DNA from: Oopsacas minuta | Taxonomy: Eukaryota > Porifera > Hexactinellida > Lyssacinosida > Leucopsacidae | Direction of reading: 5' to 3' | NCBI GenBank assembly: GCA_024704765.1 | Contig: JAKMXF010000266.1 | Span: 248,001-312,000, forward strand | DNA length: 64,000 nt | Part shown: one piece after another, positions 19,524 through 28,595 of the stretch | Position numbering within the stretch: the first letter of the stretch is position 1 | How the letters are laid out: each line of letters begins with the position of its first letter | Notes under the pieces: model-generated | Told to the model about the DNA's origin: nothing | The model's input: only the letters and a program-made list of their open reading frames with translations | Database searches by the model: none | Made by a program: the position numbers and the translations under genes

Positions 19524-20963
19524 ATGGAAATGAACCAAACTGATAAAAGATTGGATATTGCTGAGCCTGGTAGTGAGGCTAGGAAATTTGTCAAAGAACA
19601 TGGACGTAAAATTAAGCGTCGTTTTATCGCAGTTAGAATCTGCCTCACAATTATTCTCGTTGTTTGTATCGCTGCCATTTGGATAAGCTTGGTAAGTCCA
19701 CTTATAGTTAGTTACTTCGTAATGCCATCAACTGCTAATCTCTCCAGACCATTCTATGATCAACTTCATCAACTCTTCAATGGCAGCAATACTTCAGAAC
19801 TGATGTGTAATGACAATATGAATATTTCTAATTCAAGTTGTCCTCCTCAATACATATTTAAGTGTCCTATGTGTGTTCCAATTTGTGGGATGTGGCATCC
19901 ATTTGGAGATAGCTACTTCCAGGCTTTTAGAATCATCGCGATCAGTACGAGTATTATTGATCTTGTATTCGCAATTGTAGGTGCTTTGATATTTATTCGT
20001 GTTCCAGGCAGTTTGAAGTTCCCAAAAATCATATATTTTTTCCTGTTCGTTTCTATTATAATCCTGAGTATTTGTTTGACAATCGCAAATCTATTGGGGC
20101 CTCATACATTTTTCTGTGAACTTAGAAATGAAGATTATGATACTGTAGCTGCTTCGCCTTCTATTTGGGTTAGCATACTCGGTGCTATATCACATTATTC
20201 GTATATATCTTTCAATGTTTGTTTTCTAGTCGCTGCATTCAATCTTTTCATAATTATCTATTTCCCACACTGGCAGGTGGTTAGGTTTGACAAACCTAAG
20301 ATAATTCTAGCTTTTGTAGAATTTATAATCTGTATTTGTCTTCCAGCGATATTCCCAATAATACATCTGTCTATAACTCGTCATTATTCTTTCAGTCGAT
20401 TGCCGTTGTTGCCTTTTCCATTAGGAGATTCGTACACGCCGTTTATCATGGCTTTAGGTCCTTTGATGCTTTTCACAGGGGTAGCATTAACCTTGATAGT
20501 TCTCTCTATCTATCGTGTACAAATAATGAAGTATGTCGTATATAATAAAATGATTAGTTTTAAGAGCTATGAAATACGTCATATACTATTTGCTCTGCAA
20601 GTAGGATTCACAGTCACGTTCGTTTGTATTGCATTATCAGTCGATTTCGCGAATTTTGAAATATCTAACTTCCTTCTGTATGAATTCTGGTCTTGTACAA
20701 CTTTGAAATTCAATCCACATTTCCTCACAAACCAATCGCTTGCTCCAACAGAGTGCTCTGAATCCTATAAGGATTACATGAGTCCTATTTTAGCACTCTT
20801 TTCCAATGTTACTACAGGAATATCTGCTATTGAAATACTGGTAATATTGACTACTAAGGAGACATGGGATAGCTGGAAGAATTCATTCAAGCGTGTTTTC
20901 AAAACTTTGACTACAGTTTCGCATTACTCAGTTAGTACTGGACATGCAACATCAAGAAATTAA
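19524..20963 (+). CDS. Frizzled/Smoothened-like seven-TM receptor lacking a CRD
   Basis: 479 residues, intronless. A charged cytoplasmic-type N-terminus leads to a hydrophobic segment (36-68), a 65-residue loop with clustered Cys (KCPMCVPICG) and N-glycosylation sites, then seven more TM segments (about 132-160, 169-195, 214-250, 260-285, 302-332, 350-375, 415-445). The stretch LVFAIVGALIFIRVPGSLKF followed by PKIIYFFLFVS parallels the Frizzled TM1-loop-TM2 region (a short basic loop then a YPERPI-like step). The end TTKETWDSWKN resembles the KTxxxW Dishevelled-binding site just after TM7. There is no cleavable signal peptide and no cysteine-rich Wnt-binding domain. If the family is right, this is a divergent or orphan member. 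Rhodopsin-class motifs such as DRY and NPxxY are absent. Confidence 0.6.
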   Translation: MEMNQTDKRLDIAEPGSEARKFVKEHGRKIKRRFIAVRICLTIILVVCIAAIWISLVSPLIVSYFVMPSTANLSRPFYDQLHQLFNGSNTSELMCNDNMNISNSSCPPQYIFKCPMCVPICGMWHPFGDSYFQAFRIIAISTSIIDLVFAIVGALIFIRVPGSLKFPKIIYFFLFVSIIILSICLTIANLLGPHTFFCELRNEDYDTVAASPSIWVSILGAISHYSYISFNVCFLVAAFNLFIIIYFPHWQVVRFDKPKIILAFVEFIICICLPAIFPIIHLSITRHYSFSRLPLLPFPLGDSYTPFIMALGPLMLFTGVALTLIVLSIYRVQIMKYVVYNKMISFKSYEIRHILFALQVGFTVTFVCIALSVDFANFEISNFLLYEFWSCTTLKFNPHFLTNQSLAPTECSESYKDYMSPILALFSNVTTGISAIEILVILTTKETWDSWKNSFKRVFKTLTTVSHYSVSTGHATSRN

Positions 20964-21063
20964 TAATTCATGTAATATGTAATTCATTTTATATAAATGC
21001 TCTTCTCTTGTACACAGTAATTTGCTTGGTATTTTACATATTAAATTACTATTAGTTAAATTC

Positions 21064-22392
21064 ATGGCTTCTCCTGAATCAGTTGATCCCAAGGGTAACT
21101 TCGCAGAGGTCGAAGAATCCATTAGTTCTGTATTAGACAAACCTATTCGTTTGTTGACAGAACGTAAAAAGTATTTGTTAGGGGAACTAAATCACTCGAG
21201 GGAAGAATACATTGGGGAGAGGGCTGAGCATTTCAGTATCATCGAAGAGCTTATAGCTTCTAGAGATGAACTTAAATGTATTTCTAGTCTTATGAAAGAG
21301 AATCAAGCACAGGGAGAATTAACCAAATCTATCATCAACTTAGAAGAGAAGATATCAGCACTTGAACAGGAGTTACCCCCTTCTCCAAATATACAATTCA
21401 AATATGAGTTCGCTCAATTGCAGAGAATTGAGAACTTTATCCTTAATTTTGGTGAATTAGATTTTGGCAAAACAATAACTGAAACGATTGATAATGATAA
21501 GAAACTTGATATCCCCGCAGGGCCTGTTGAGAAACCAATAGCTAATATACAGCCAAAGAAAGCCGGTCCCCCACAGAAACCAAGGGATTATTCCTTAATA
21601 AAAACCCATCAAACTAAGCTAGCCAAATTCGGGAAGGAAGAGAGTGACGTAACAGATCCTGGCTGTATATATATTGATGAGGCGAATGATCACGTGTACA
21701 TTTGTGATGGAGGTAATGGTAGAATACAAATATGGACAACAGAGGGAGAATATCTGAGAGAATTTGGGAAAGACCAATTGGTCTCACCTGTCGGTATTAT
21801 ACTATATAACGAGGCTATTTACATAACTGACTTCTTTAAAAAATCCTTATTTAAATACAATAGCGATTTTACTTATGTTAAAAAGTTCGGCCGTAAACCA
21901 ACTTATAAATTCAACTATCCTCATAGTATTGATGCAGAAGATGACGAGTTATTTATAGCTGAACCTTTCAAACATAAGATTTCAGTGTTCTCTCCTGATC
22001 TTGAGTACAAAAGGACATTAGGTGTTGGAATAATTAAGAAATGCTATGGTATCAAAGTAAGGGACGGCGTGATTAATGCATTAGAATACAATGCTAATAC
22101 AATCAAACAACTGCAGGCTAATACTGGAGACCTAATTCGCTCAATTCCGATCAACAACGACGGTATCTCCAATTTTAACTATACTTTCCTTGCTACAGAC
22201 CCTTATGGGAACTTTATTGTTACAGATATGGTAGCTGACATGCTTAAAATATTAAATCCTGATGGTGAGGTAATTTCATCAATTTATTTTGAGCGATGGA
22301 AATCTCACGAACCTAAAGCAATTGCTTTTACCTCTGATAATAAAATATTTATTGGATTCTCGGAAGGAGAAAGCAGCATACTTATCATATAG
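21064..22392 (+). CDS. Coiled-coil/NHL beta-propeller protein 1
   Basis: 442 residues from the ATG at 21064, intronless. Residues 10-115 form an acidic coiled coil, and residues about 180-440 hold six NHL-like blades, each with a D-x-Y/V-I-x-D core (e.g. GCIYIDEANDHVYICDGGNG, GIILYNEAIYITDF, SIDAEDDELFIAEPFKHKIS). This is the C-terminal architecture of TRIM2/3/71 proteins without RING or B-box, so ubiquitin-ligase activity is not expected. NHL propellers bind protein or RNA; the partner is unknown. A paralogue with the same layout lies at 30196-31473. Confidence 0.75.
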   Translation: MASPESVDPKGNFAEVEESISSVLDKPIRLLTERKKYLLGELNHSREEYIGERAEHFSIIEELIASRDELKCISSLMKENQAQGELTKSIINLEEKISALEQELPPSPNIQFKYEFAQLQRIENFILNFGELDFGKTITETIDNDKKLDIPAGPVEKPIANIQPKKAGPPQKPRDYSLIKTHQTKLAKFGKEESDVTDPGCIYIDEANDHVYICDGGNGRIQIWTTEGEYLREFGKDQLVSPVGIILYNEAIYITDFFKKSLFKYNSDFTYVKKFGRKPTYKFNYPHSIDAEDDELFIAEPFKHKISVFSPDLEYKRTLGVGIIKKCYGIKVRDGVINALEYNANTIKQLQANTGDLIRSIPINNDGISNFNYTFLATDPYGNFIVTDMVADMLKILNPDGEVISSIYFERWKSHEPKAIAFTSDNKIFIGFSEGESSILII

Positions 22393-22732
22393 TTATACAT
22401 ACGGATTTCTTCCCTTTTCACTTCCAAATTAAATAACTCTTTAGCTAGTCATAAATATATCATATTACTTCATTTTCTTGTTATTATTTCAACCTAACCC
22501 CATTTGCTATTCCCTGATTGGTAATTAAAGACCTTGAACTTTATGATCTATTATTAGTAATGATTAATTTGATAATACTTTTATTGGAAATAATACTTGC
22601 TTGCATGACAATTCGACTTAAATTAATTTTGATTAGTTTCATGGTTTATCACTTCTTATAATTATAATATGTATTATAACAAATCTATTTAAATATTCTT
22701 GAATATTTTCTGAAAAAAATTCAGCCCCAAAA
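22393..22732. other. Intergenic region
   Basis: AT-rich, no gene or repeat seen; contains the promoter of the SRCR membrane-protein gene that follows. Confidence 0.5.
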
Positions 22733-23767
22733 ATGATTTTAATATTTATCTTATCTGTCTTGTGTTTCCAATCTTATGGACAAGATAATTATAATAATTT
22801 CCGGTATAATGCAAATGGTCTACAGCTGTATATTAACGGTGGCTTCTTTTACATACAAATTACTCCAACATTCAGTTACATTGAAGCAAGCCAAATATGT
22901 AGAGAGTATTTTCGTTCATCTTTTCTGCGATTTGACATAGTAAACTTATTGAATCTAACGGCTGAGGTTGTTACCATTAGTTGTGAAGATGAAAATACAA
23001 GTATAAATGATTGTGCTTGGTCCAATTTGGTAGGTGAGGGCTTCGAAGTAATTAATATTACTTGTTTGGATGCTGGACTAGAGGGACGAACTATAAAACG
23101 TTTAGTTGATGGTTCTATTGCCGTTTCAACTACAATACGTGAGGATTATTATATATGGGGACATTTCTGTTATTATAATACTGATGGCTGGGATAATAGA
23201 GCTGCAACACTTGCATGTAGGAGTTTAGGCTACAATGGCGTAGCTCCAGGGAAGGAAAAGTTACTTCTAGTAAAGCCGGTAGTATTTGGGCTTGAACATA
23301 TAAATTGCATTGGTGTGAACACATTTGAAGAATGTACTTTCATTCCTGCTGATGCAAAAGGTCGTTGTGAAAGTGATAAAGTGTTCCAAGTACAATGTGA
23401 TAATGATGTAACTCCAATTCCAACTAGTCCTACTGTCATACATACTGCTACCATTTTTGGAACTACTCCACGTATATCTACCTCAATTACATATCGCACA
23501 AGTACAGTAACAGTAAAGCCTACCAATATTGCAAGTGCTTATATCAACTGGATGATCATAGGAGCTGGAATTCTAGTGATCATTATACTCCTATCGATTG
23601 GAATCATGATTGTACTTGTCCTATGTTGTTGCCACAGGATTACAAAGACAAAACCTCCACTTGAACTGACCCTTGATCACCTATATAGCCGTCCTAACCT
23701 TCCAGCTACGCTACGGACTAGATCGGAACAAGTACCACCACCCCAACAGTACTATGTTCTACCTTGA
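22733..23767 (+). CDS. Kinase-less SRCR receptor with YxxP tail
   Basis: 344 residues. Signal peptide 1-16, a degenerate SRCR-like domain (about 20-120), then a clearer SRCR domain (about 122-222: RLVDGS, IWGHFCYY..GWDNRAATLACRSLGY, C-terminal Cys pairs). A Thr/Pro stalk follows, with one TM helix (about 267-298, MIIGAGILVIIILLSIGIMIVLVL) and a 46-residue tail. The tail has Tyr motifs LYSRP and YYVLP, both YxxP, the type bound by Crk-family SH2 domains when phosphorylated. SRCR domains bind proteins or polyanions outside the cell. The ectodomain layout equals that of the RTKs at 42.9-58.6 kb, so it may share ligands with them or depend on them for phosphorylation; this is inference. Confidence 0.78.
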   Translation: MILIFILSVLCFQSYGQDNYNNFRYNANGLQLYINGGFFYIQITPTFSYIEASQICREYFRSSFLRFDIVNLLNLTAEVVTISCEDENTSINDCAWSNLVGEGFEVINITCLDAGLEGRTIKRLVDGSIAVSTTIREDYYIWGHFCYYNTDGWDNRAATLACRSLGYNGVAPGKEKLLLVKPVVFGLEHINCIGVNTFEECTFIPADAKGRCESDKVFQVQCDNDVTPIPTSPTVIHTATIFGTTPRISTSITYRTSTVTVKPTNIASAYINWMIIGAGILVIIILLSIGIMIVLVLCCCHRITKTKPPLELTLDHLYSRPNLPATLRTRSEQVPPPQQYYVLP

Positions 23768-24024
23768 GTAATATCTGCTAGTTTTAGCCAACATTCATTT
23801 TTCCCCTTTTACTGGGTTTCCTTGTGTCTTGTGTTATTTTTTTAGAATTAATGTAAATTAATTATCCAAATCATAAAGATAATAATGGTTTGCATGCATT
23901 TTTATATAACAATTCATTATTGTTGATGTATTAGTAAAGTATTCTGGGTATTCAAATGCACACATTTGCAATTAGATACTATTTATGGACGTTCTGAATG
24001 TGAAAATGCATTCAAGGCAATTCA

Positions 24025-25038
24025 ATGAACGAAATGTTTCAACAGAAACTCTTCAATATTCTATTCTTCCACCATTTATTTTTCTTCAGTACTATTCTAG
24101 TACATGCCATAGAGAACAATATAACATTTCCCGTTCAGGAAAATTCGGCTCCAACTCTACAAGAAAGGAATACTTTGATAATAATAATAATCGTAGTATG
24201 TGGGTGTATTGCCTTGCTTCCTTTAATTTTTATACTGAAGTGTATCTTTATATGTTTCTTGAGGAAAAAGTATAAGCCTAGAGAAAAGCAAGGTCATGAG
24301 AATCTGTCAAACACCTATGATAGCGTCCGACCTAGAGATTCATATACTTCTGAATTCAACTACAATATTAATAGCGGTAACGTCCCCCCTAAACCATTTG
24401 AACAACCGAAAGGATATTACCCATCAGATAATCCCACTATTAATAATGACCATCCATCTCTTGATCATTCTTATGTGGGGATGCATCCAGTAACAATACA
24501 AAAATTACAACAAACAGACAACGAATACGTAGAAACTGATCAATATTCTGAAATTGAATTATCAAATCGATATGAAGAAATTTTACCCTTAAAAAAGCTT
24601 GAGAGTGTTAATGTGACGTCAACTGATGATTGTGACGTAGACTCATTCATTTCTGATACATCATCCAGAAGGGTTAATGATGTAATATCACCATCAAATC
24701 CACATGATGATTATGAAGGAATGATGCCAATAAAGAGTGTGTACGAATTAGACTCATTCACCTCTGATACAGCTTCCAGAAGGGTAAATGAAGTCATTTC
24801 GCCATCAAATCCAGATGATGATTATGAAGGGATGATGCCAATAAAAGTAAAAAATGAGTACGAATTAGACTCATTGACTTCTTATGTTGATAAGCCATAC
24901 TACGATACTCTCGGATCTCCTCTACATTATGATTACATTACTATTGCTACACCACCCTCCAACAAGCCTAGAAAATCCCCTAGCCTTCAACCAAATGATT
25001 CTTTTACCTACGATGAATTATCTCCGAGTCATCAGTGA
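24025..25038 (+). CDS. Single-pass membrane adaptor with multiple YxxM and paired YxxI motifs
   Basis: 337 residues. Signal peptide about 1-28, an ectodomain of only about 20 residues (NNITFPVQENSAPTLQER), TM 50-80 and a 255-residue cytoplasmic tail. The tail has YVGM, then YSEIELSNRYEEI (two YxxI five residues apart, close to an ITAM), then two repeats containing DDYEGMMPI. These give three YxxM sites (YVGM, YEGM, YEGM), the consensus for PI3-kinase p85 SH2 binding. The repeat unit is 37-39 residues (coding repeat from 24640, 24751 and 24868). With nearly no ectodomain, the protein resembles transmembrane adaptors such as LAT, which act as phosphorylation scaffolds for nearby receptor kinases. 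No homologue is recognised. Confidence 0.72.
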   Translation: MNEMFQQKLFNILFFHHLFFFSTILVHAIENNITFPVQENSAPTLQERNTLIIIIIVVCGCIALLPLIFILKCIFICFLRKKYKPREKQGHENLSNTYDSVRPRDSYTSEFNYNINSGNVPPKPFEQPKGYYPSDNPTINNDHPSLDHSYVGMHPVTIQKLQQTDNEYVETDQYSEIELSNRYEEILPLKKLESVNVTSTDDCDVDSFISDTSSRRVNDVISPSNPHDDYEGMMPIKSVYELDSFTSDTASRRVNEVISPSNPDDDYEGMMPIKVKNEYELDSLTSYVDKPYYDTLGSPLHYDYITIATPPSNKPRKSPSLQPNDSFTYDELSPSHQ

Positions 25039-25403
25039 TAACACATGTATAACTTTCCATTTTGTTGTAGTATTTTCTTAGTTTCTAACAAATATTTGTT
25101 GTATATTATGTAATATAATCGTTTGTTTGTTGGTTAGATATCTGAATTCTCTATTATTTCAGTTCCTAACCAAACACTCATGCCAAACTTCGTTTATCGG
25201 GTTGACGAATTCTATCAGCTCATTCAAAATACAGATTACTTACGCGAACAGTACGACTGTATTGAAATTAAAATTATTAAACTTGAAATAAATATCTTTA
25301 CAAAACTATCTTACATAACAAATTGGGCTATATAAACACCAAGCAACGAATTTAACATGAACCCAATGTCAGATTACTATTAATGTTTGTTAATATCTTT
25401 TGT
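25039..25403. other. Intergenic region between convergent genes
   Basis: 3' flanks of the adaptor gene and the minus-strand SRCR gene. No gene seen. Confidence 0.5.
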
Positions 25404-26708
25404 TTATTTCCAATCTGGTTTCGGAGTCCTGAACTCCCTGAAGCGCCCAATATGAGTATAGTATGGTTCTATCACTTCTACATACTTGCTTTCTTTGGGC
25501 CTCATTGGTACATAAGATTGTTGTTGATAATATTCCGCAGATTCAAGTAGATCTTCCATGATATAATAATGTTTATCTTGTTCAATTTGTTCCCCAATCG
25601 TGCCGTTTAGGATTGATGCCATTGGGAGGTATGATTCTTCCCCCTGCTTGCTCATTGTGCTTTGTCTACTGTCGGGTTTCTCACGCACTTCATCAACTTG
25701 ATCGTCCACATATGCCGCTAGACTATACTTCTTCCTAATACAGTATATCATAATCCCAACAACAGAACATACACCGATAATACAGCATATCAGTATAACA
25801 GCTGCTGTAAATCCTCCTGCAATAATATAGATCATGTATTCGTCTAGGAAATTTTTATTATATGAATACGTGGAATACGTTGTGTGACCACACAATTCAT
25901 GACCATTTGTTGTAGAACTACCAAAACGAGGGTTTGTACTGGTGCTTGTATTTGTACTCATGGCAATGACTGTGGTTGTTGTGACGGTTGCATTTGTTGG
26001 AATGTTTTCACACTCAACAGCTATAACACTATCATTCTCTCTACCACTACGATCGCATCTCCCATTGCTACTTCCAATACTACTATAACAATCACTGAAA
26101 TTCCCACTATCAGGACATTTAACATCTACAAGTCCGTATACCATGTTTGTAATAACTTCAATTGCTACACCGCTTGGTTTGACTCTATCATAGCCTAAAT
26201 GTTTACATACCAGATTTGCTGTATCCTCGTTCCAGTTATTGTTACCATCAAAGCAGAAATGAGCCCAAATAAGCTCTCCATCAGCGATTTCTCTCAATTG
26301 AACGATTCTACCATCTTCCAGCTGACGGATATCTCCAATATTATAGCTGATAGACTCCATACAGGTTAAGCCAATCGCGCTACCACCACTCCTGTAATGA
26401 AATGAACAATCTCTTGCATCTCTAGAAATACTATCACAATTCATATAAATTTCTCCATACTTATTCACTCCGTTATCCATTACCCTATACTGTAGCATTG
26501 CTTCATTAGAAAGGTTCCTACAAGCAACCATGCCTTCTCTATAATCGAATGAATGCATACGAACATAATACCAATCCCTCTTATCGCCCTCTCCTATGTA
26601 TATCTGTAACATTTCCTTGTTCTTTCGAAAACTGTATAATTCCTGTGCAAAACTAATGCTCAAAAGAGAGCTAATAATGAACACGATGATGTGATTTCTT
26701 ACAATCAT
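25404..26708 (-). CDS. Kinase-less SRCR receptor with YxxM tail (1)
   Basis: 434 residues, intronless. Signal peptide 1-21; a divergent N-terminal SRCR-like half (FDYREGMVACRNLS ... ARDCSFHY ... IGLTC) and a canonical SRCR domain (IRQLEDGRIVQL, LIWAHFCFDGNNNWNEDTAN, LVCKHLGYD, VDVKCPDSGNFSDC). A Thr/Ser stalk follows, with a TM at about 290-322 and a 110-residue tail. The tail has YLPM and YVPM (PI3K-type YxxM), HYYIMEDL and clustered YVEV/YYTHI. It has no kinase domain. It is the first of three minus-strand paralogues (25404, 27063, 28596) with related tails, and the ectodomain matches the nearby RTKs. Confidence 0.8.
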   Translation of the reverse strand: MIVRNHIIVFIISSLLSISFAQELYSFRKNKEMLQIYIGEGDKRDWYYVRMHSFDYREGMVACRNLSNEAMLQYRVMDNGVNKYGEIYMNCDSISRDARDCSFHYRSGGSAIGLTCMESISYNIGDIRQLEDGRIVQLREIADGELIWAHFCFDGNNNWNEDTANLVCKHLGYDRVKPSGVAIEVITNMVYGLVDVKCPDSGNFSDCYSSIGSSNGRCDRSGRENDSVIAVECENIPTNATVTTTTVIAMSTNTSTSTNPRFGSSTTNGHELCGHTTYSTYSYNKNFLDEYMIYIIAGGFTAAVILICCIIGVCSVVGIMIYCIRKKYSLAAYVDDQVDEVREKPDSRQSTMSKQGEESYLPMASILNGTIGEQIEQDKHYYIMEDLLESAEYYQQQSYVPMRPKESKYVEVIEPYYTHIGRFREFRTPKPDWK

Positions 26709-27062
26709 CTCAAATTCTAAATTTATTTTGACCTTCTTGCTATCATGTTATATATTATTTGGGCTGTGGTATAGGGATTGGAAATGTATATTTTGATTAT
26801 TGTAGACTGTGGTGATTTTCTTTGAATTTCCTTAATGAATTTGGCCTCAAATTGGTGATTACCAGTGGTATGCTGAGCCAAACTTTATCAAATATTAGAT
26901 TGACAATTATTCTGTTAATTAACTATGGTTAATATTGTACACAAAAGGCAAAGTTGATACTACCACAAAATTAAATACGTATAAAATCATGCAAATAATA
27001 GAATATTTATTAATAAATACGATAGCATATTCTCCGTAAATTTGAGGAGTGACATTATGACG
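26709..27062. other. Intergenic region
   Basis: AT-rich, promoter side of the gene at 25404-26708 and 3' flank of the next. No gene seen. Confidence 0.5.
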
Positions 27063-28331
27063 TCATGTTACTTCAATGTCGATATACAACGGTTCTATTG
27101 TGGATTGTTCTGTGTCCGTTTGCCCTGGTTTCATTTCCAAATACGTGTGTTGATATGATTGGGTTGAATCCTCTACTTCATTCAAATTGTAATACAATTT
27201 GTCTTTCTTTAACACCTGCTTAATATCTCCATTGGGGTGTGGTGCCATATTGAGATAAAGTTCGTTGTTATCACTCTCTCCATTTTCTACTTTTTCCTGT
27301 TCTTCAATTGGTTTCTCACAGTGACACATTTTATACAAGTAAATTGCTATTCCAATCAGCACTATACCTCCTATAACACAAATAAATAATACTACTGATA
27401 ATGCTATTGCTAAGAATGTAATGTTGGATGTGGTGAATGATATAATAGTAACAGATGAGTTTGTTTGGGGGTTATCGGAACTTGAGGATGTTAGTATGTT
27501 AGTTTGAGTGCTGAATGGTGTATTCATCGTAGTTTGAGTGCTGAGTGGTGTATTCATGGTAGATTGAAAATTTATTGATGCTGTTTGAGTAGAAGTTTGG
27601 ATAAAATTTTCACAAATAAGAGCTATTACATCTTCTCCCATACATCTATTAGCACTATCATCTCTAGCTTCGCTTGTACAGTTAGGAAAACTCGTTACTC
27701 CATCACAGTTTATATTTACAAGCCCATATACACCCCGCCTATTTTCTACTTTTATCCTTTCCATTCCAGCTTTAGCTCCTTCAAATCCCAAACTCTGACA
27801 GGCTAGATTGGCTACATTGTTGTCCCAAATATTTCCATCATAGCAAAAATGCGCCCAAACGAGCTTTCCATCTGCAAAATCAACCAACTGTACAATTCTT
27901 CCGTCTTCTAACTGACGAACATCTCCTACATTGTAGCCTGAGTAAGCTAAGCATGTTAAGTCTATTACCCTATCAGCATCACGAAGTCGCAATGTATTAC
28001 AATTCGCAATAGTTGGAGGGAGATTATCACAGTCGATTTCGAACTCATTAAAGTTATCATTGTAATCTATTCTGAAATATTCAACCATTGCTTCTTCATT
28101 CGATAGATTTCTACAGGCATAGTATAGTTCCCTGTAATCAATCCCTTGTTCACGAATGTTATAATAATTCCCATTACTAGTCATTCCATCTGAACTGTAG
28201 AATATCTGCAAATACTCTTGACCTCCATCAACATGCTGTCTAAAACTGTACTGTTCTTGACCGAAACATTCCAATCCATATCTTAAAATACAGAATAATA
28301 TACTGTGTATCACACAAGTTACAAAGAACAT
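27063..28331 (-). CDS. Kinase-less SRCR receptor, ectodomain twin of the RTK at 52886
   Basis: 422 residues, intronless. Signal peptide 1-24, SRCR-like half plus SRCR domain (EDGRIVQLVDFADGKLVWAH, ANLACQSLGFEGAKAG), Thr/Ser stalk, TM about 304-333, 85-residue tail. From the signal peptide to about residue 288 it is nearly identical, in DNA and protein, to the RTK at 52886-55370 (block of about 850 bp). The TM and tail instead resemble the neighbour at 28596: PHPNGDIKQVLKKDKLYYN and the following STQSYQHTYLEMKP are shared almost verbatim. The tail has YLNM and YLEM (YxxM; YLNM also fits the Grb2 YxN rule). It looks like a chimera of an RTK ectodomain and a docking tail. It could be a co-receptor or decoy for the RTK ligand; that is inference. 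Confidence 0.85.
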   Translation of the reverse strand: MFFVTCVIHSILFCILRYGLECFGQEQYSFRQHVDGGQEYLQIFYSSDGMTSNGNYYNIREQGIDYRELYYACRNLSNEEAMVEYFRIDYNDNFNEFEIDCDNLPPTIANCNTLRLRDADRVIDLTCLAYSGYNVGDVRQLEDGRIVQLVDFADGKLVWAHFCYDGNIWDNNVANLACQSLGFEGAKAGMERIKVENRRGVYGLVNINCDGVTSFPNCTSEARDDSANRCMGEDVIALICENFIQTSTQTASINFQSTMNTPLSTQTTMNTPFSTQTNILTSSSSDNPQTNSSVTIISFTTSNITFLAIALSVVLFICVIGGIVLIGIAIYLYKMCHCEKPIEEQEKVENGESDNNELYLNMAPHPNGDIKQVLKKDKLYYNLNEVEDSTQSYQHTYLEMKPGQTDTEQSTIEPLYIDIEVT

Positions 28332-28595
28332 TTATTAATCAACTCAATTACCTAGAAAGCAGCAATTTGAGTTAAAAGTACACCTAACATTATTGTTTAC
28401 CATATTCATTATCTTAGGAATCAAATTACCAAGTCAAATCACTCGCAGTAGAGTTAGTTTACGAGATTTATTATAGCTCAATGTGGCGCAATAGAAACTC
28501 TAGGCAAAAGATGATTTAATAGTAGAATATGGTTAATTATTAAATGTGTATCAATACGTAAACTTTACATGACAGTAGGGCCCGTAAGTTTGCTT

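Noticed and set aside
22733-25038. Reading the SRCR gene and the following adaptor as one split gene
   Set aside because: The second has its own signal peptide and TM and the first ends with a complete tail and stop.
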